DNA from: Bugula neritina
Lineage: Eukaryota > Bryozoa > Gymnolaemata > Cheilostomatida > Bugulidae
Reading direction: 5' to 3'
Assembly (NCBI GenBank): GCA_964035545.1
Contig: OZ037767.1
Coordinates: forward strand, 20,874,628-20,934,627
DNA length: 60,000 nt
Shown: positions 57,149-60,000 of the stretch, piece after piece
Numbering within the stretch: the first letter of the stretch is position 1
How the letters are laid out: each line of letters opens with the position of its first letter
Program-made: the position numbers and the translations under genes
Notes under the pieces: generated by a model
What the model was told of the DNA's origin: nothing
The model's input: the letters and a program-made list of their open reading frames with translations, nothing else
Databases searched by the model: none

Positions 57149-59886
57149 ATGGTAAGGAAATAAATGGTTAATTGAACTCTTTAGTTCGCTTGTGATTTTT
57201 TACATAATAATATTTTATATTAGAACTCGGTAGCTAATTCTAGTTTAAAGGTTCTTTGGTAGTAATAGTTTCAATCAAATTCAATAAATATTATTTTATT
57301 TTATCAATATCATAAAATTAAATTTAAATGACAAAATTAACTGGTTTAACTTTAACAATAACTTTTACTTCAAGTTTTGTAATTGTTTTCTTAATGATTA
57401 AATATAAATGAAAATTTGATATTTGATTTTTTATTTTATATTTATTTGAAATTGTTTAATTATTTTAAGTTGAAATTTAATAATAAAATCAATACGAATT
57501 TCATCATATCATTATCATTTTGATTATGATTGTGATGGTCATGATAATCATAATAATAATAATGAATATAATCCAGACCTGTATCTAATCATCATTATAA
57601 TTGTGGTTATCTATATGATAAACTTTAAATGATTATTTTTATGAAGTGGTTATGATGACCATAATTATAATGATGATCTTGATTCATGATCATCTTTATC
57701 AATATGATTTCAATATCATGGTTGTTATGGTCGTATTCGTATTGCTATTCTTTATTATTAGTATAATTATAATATTAATTATTATTATGTTCTTATTTCT
57801 TACTGCTAGTAGTAACACTAGTAGTAGTAGCAGTAGGTACTAGTACTAGTACTAGTAGTAGCAACAGAAGCAGTGGCAACAGTAGTAGAAACAGTAGTAG
57901 TAATAGTAGGTGCAGTAGTACTCATCATGAATCACGACTATTACTATTAGGCTCACTTTCTGTATCAGTAAATAGGAATAACTATATTTATAGTTATTGC
58001 TCCAAAAATAGTTTTTTTATGTTTGTCACTTCAACTCAGTTTAAGTTTATCTTTTATAATGAAAAATTAGGTAGATAATTAGTAATTACATCTGATCTAT
58101 TCTGATAACGTCTAATTGAATTTTAGTTTTAAAGTAATCAATGTAAAACCATCATAATGGTAATGAGAATAAAGCTTTATATATAGGTACTCTTCATTCC
58201 AAAATTATTTTCGAATATTTACTATATTTTCATAATCATAATGAGTCACATCTCCAATTTGATATAATGATACTGGTAGTGGTAATAATTATTCAGGAAG
58301 CTATATAAATTTATCAGCTGTTTGAAATATTACATTATATCTTATTGCAGATTACTCCAATACACCTTTTTAGCATTGTATGGACACACAATTTTGTTTT
58401 TGTGGAAGTAACAAATATAGTATGTACACCATAGTGATAGTAGCAGCTGTATCTCTGTCAATCAGTTTGCTACTATAGTGTATATCATCATGGCCACAAA
58501 AACAATTATTAAAATGACACTATTACTAGTTGGTGATAATCTGATTAAAAATTACTGTTGACAAAATAAACATTTATATCCTCAAAAATAGGCTAAAATT
58601 ACTTATCACATTCAGCCAGCTGAAGCTTCATGCTCAACTAATCTTATTTTCCCAAAGGTCCACATACTGGTCTTGTTTATCAAAATAATCATGAATACTT
58701 ATTTTCATTCTGGGGAGGCTGTTACATTTGTAAGTGCTTGGATAGTCATGCTTTTAAAGGAATTCGTTGTTTAAAACATTTGAGATGAAAGAAGCATTTA
58801 AATGTAGGAGCTGTTGATGTAAATATAGTATTTTTACTACACCTAGCATTTAAAAACCCCCAGATTATAGTGCTGTTGTATAACATAGGAAGGTGAAATA
58901 GAGTCAGGGAGCAGTTGTCTAACATCTCCTGATTTTAAACGTATAACTGGAAAGTTGAGATTAGTCAAGCGTAGAACGAGGTCGAAGTTGTCTCGTGAGA
59001 TCACCAAATCTCAAAAGAGCTCCCTGCAGACAAATGGCAGCTCTAGTTTAGGTTTGTATTTCATTATATGCTATCACCACACTTATTACCACTTGAAGAC
59101 TATTAAATCTATTATTTGTTTAGTGAATAAATGTCCGTCGGTGTGATTAACTGTAGAATAGTGTGTATCAAAAAAAGAACCAGTAATTAAAACTTATATA
59201 AATTATAGCAACTTTTATGAACTATTGCAGCTGTTCGAAGTGTAAACCCCTTTAAAAGCACATCAAATATTACTTCCTCACTGAATACACCACCTGATGG
59301 TCATACCTTGTGTAAAACACCTGAGCGAATTGAAAGACAAACATCCACAGAGTTGTGCTCTCCTGGTGACAATCAGTTTGTCATTCCCAGCACGCCTGAA
59401 TATGACACGTATGTTATGACTTGTTGCTATGGTAGCATATTTTAGCTCTACTGTGATGTAGAAACTAGCTTGTTGATAGACTAACAGGTTTGTTATGATG
59501 ACTAGTATAATAAGTGTAGCTGATTTTGAAAATATTGCTTGAGACAATATTACTAAACTCTGAAATCGTTGTAAAAAATATTGCATGCCTCATTTCACTT
59601 ACCTGGGTAACAGACTTAGTTGTTGCTTAAAATGATATTTTCAAAATTTGGCCTCTTTAAAATCAGTTTCTGACTGCTTAATATAATAACTATAATAGAA
59701 TAAATATTATAGTATACTGCATACGATAAATATAGTATAGTGAATATAATATATAAATACAACACAGTAATATAAGGTTGATTTTACTTTATTCAGTACA
59801 GAAAATATTTCTAAGACTTCATTTGCAGGTGCAAGAGAAGACGAGTCTCTTCCTGTGAATCTCGTGACGATGTATCGAGTAACAAG
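57149..59886 (+). CDS. 5' part of an unidentified gene, possibly Wee1-like N-terminus
   Basis: Proposed exons: first exon ending at 57151 with ATG directly before GTAAGG; 58904-59051; 59231-59408; 59829-59886, continuing beyond the window. The last three exons are in phase. The start and the acceptor at 58903 are provisional; that acceptor was chosen because it is in phase with ATG. The protein so far is about 145 residues, basic and Ser/Thr-rich, with SPDFKRITGKLRLVKRR, VRSVNPFKS, several TP/SP sites (LNTPPDG, KTPERIER, PSTPEYD) and CKRRRVSS. A KLRL segment followed by an NPF motif with many TP sites recalls the regulatory N-terminus of Wee1 kinases, but no kinase domain is in the window. 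This is a weak suggestion. Confidence 0.45.
57480..57960. repeat. ATT/ATG and AGT-rich simple-sequence tract
   Basis: Degenerate ATCATAATAAT and TAGTAGTAGCAGTAG-type sequence in the first intron of the last gene. The open frame at 57646-57843 is low-complexity and not coding. Confidence 0.7.
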
Positions 59887-59899
59887 GTGAGAATCTATA

Positions 59900-60000
59900 G
59901 TTATATCTACCTTTCTATATTCTCTAACTTTCTATATTCTCTACCTTTCTATTCTCTCTACCTTTCTATATTCTCTACCTTTCTATATTCTCTAGCTTTC
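59900..60000. repeat. Pyrimidine-rich ~19-bp repeat running off the window
   Basis: Copies of CTACCTTTCTATATTCT with variants in the intron following the last exon; the right end is not visible. Confidence 0.85.

Overview
This is a stretch of AT-rich animal (metazoan) nuclear DNA. The genes have many short exons with GT...AG introns, and the proteins are animal-specific: an anoctamin, an espin-like ankyrin protein, SNIP1, a class A GPCR and SHPRH. Gene structure and protein divergence suggest an invertebrate, perhaps a lophotrochozoan such as a bryozoan; the sequence alone does not settle this. The introns are unusually rich in minisatellites and microsatellites.

Layout. 1-579: TTAA-flanked MITE cut by the window edge. 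786-10312 (+): anoctamin most like ANO7, 15 exons, 5' part outside the window. 10946-11289: Harbinger-type MITE. 13800-22130 (+): espin-like ankyrin/proline-rich protein, 12 exons. 22492-26758 (-): complete SNIP1, 7 exons, tail-to-tail with the espin-like gene. 28410-41137 (-): complete 9-exon rhodopsin-class GPCR, 590 aa, with a cysteine cluster after TM7; its introns hold second copies of both MITEs. 41785-55916 (-): complete 27-exon SHPRH, 1682 aa. 57149-60000 (+): 5' end of a gene divergent from SHPRH, not firmly identified, running off the window. All models were built by hand from splice sites and reading phase. Phases close exactly for SNIP1, the GPCR, SHPRH and the anoctamin; one junction in the espin-like gene is unresolved.

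No operon-like or pathway link joins these genes. SNIP1 (RNA processing/transcription) and SHPRH (ubiquitin ligase/translocase in DNA damage tolerance) are nuclear. The anoctamin and GPCR are membrane proteins. The espin-like protein should act on actin bundles.

The most unusual signal is structural. At least four tandem arrays start inside the last bases of an exon and copy the exon end together with its 5' splice site into the following intron: two in the anoctamin, one in SNIP1 (17 identical donors at 25-bp spacing) and one in SHPRH. In the anoctamin, one 27-bp array leaves the frame open and could add 9 or 18 residues. Other points are three MITE families with intact target-site duplications, two very short retroelement-tail insertions with target-site duplications, and a SHPRH in which decapeptide repeats lie where the linker-histone domain is expected.
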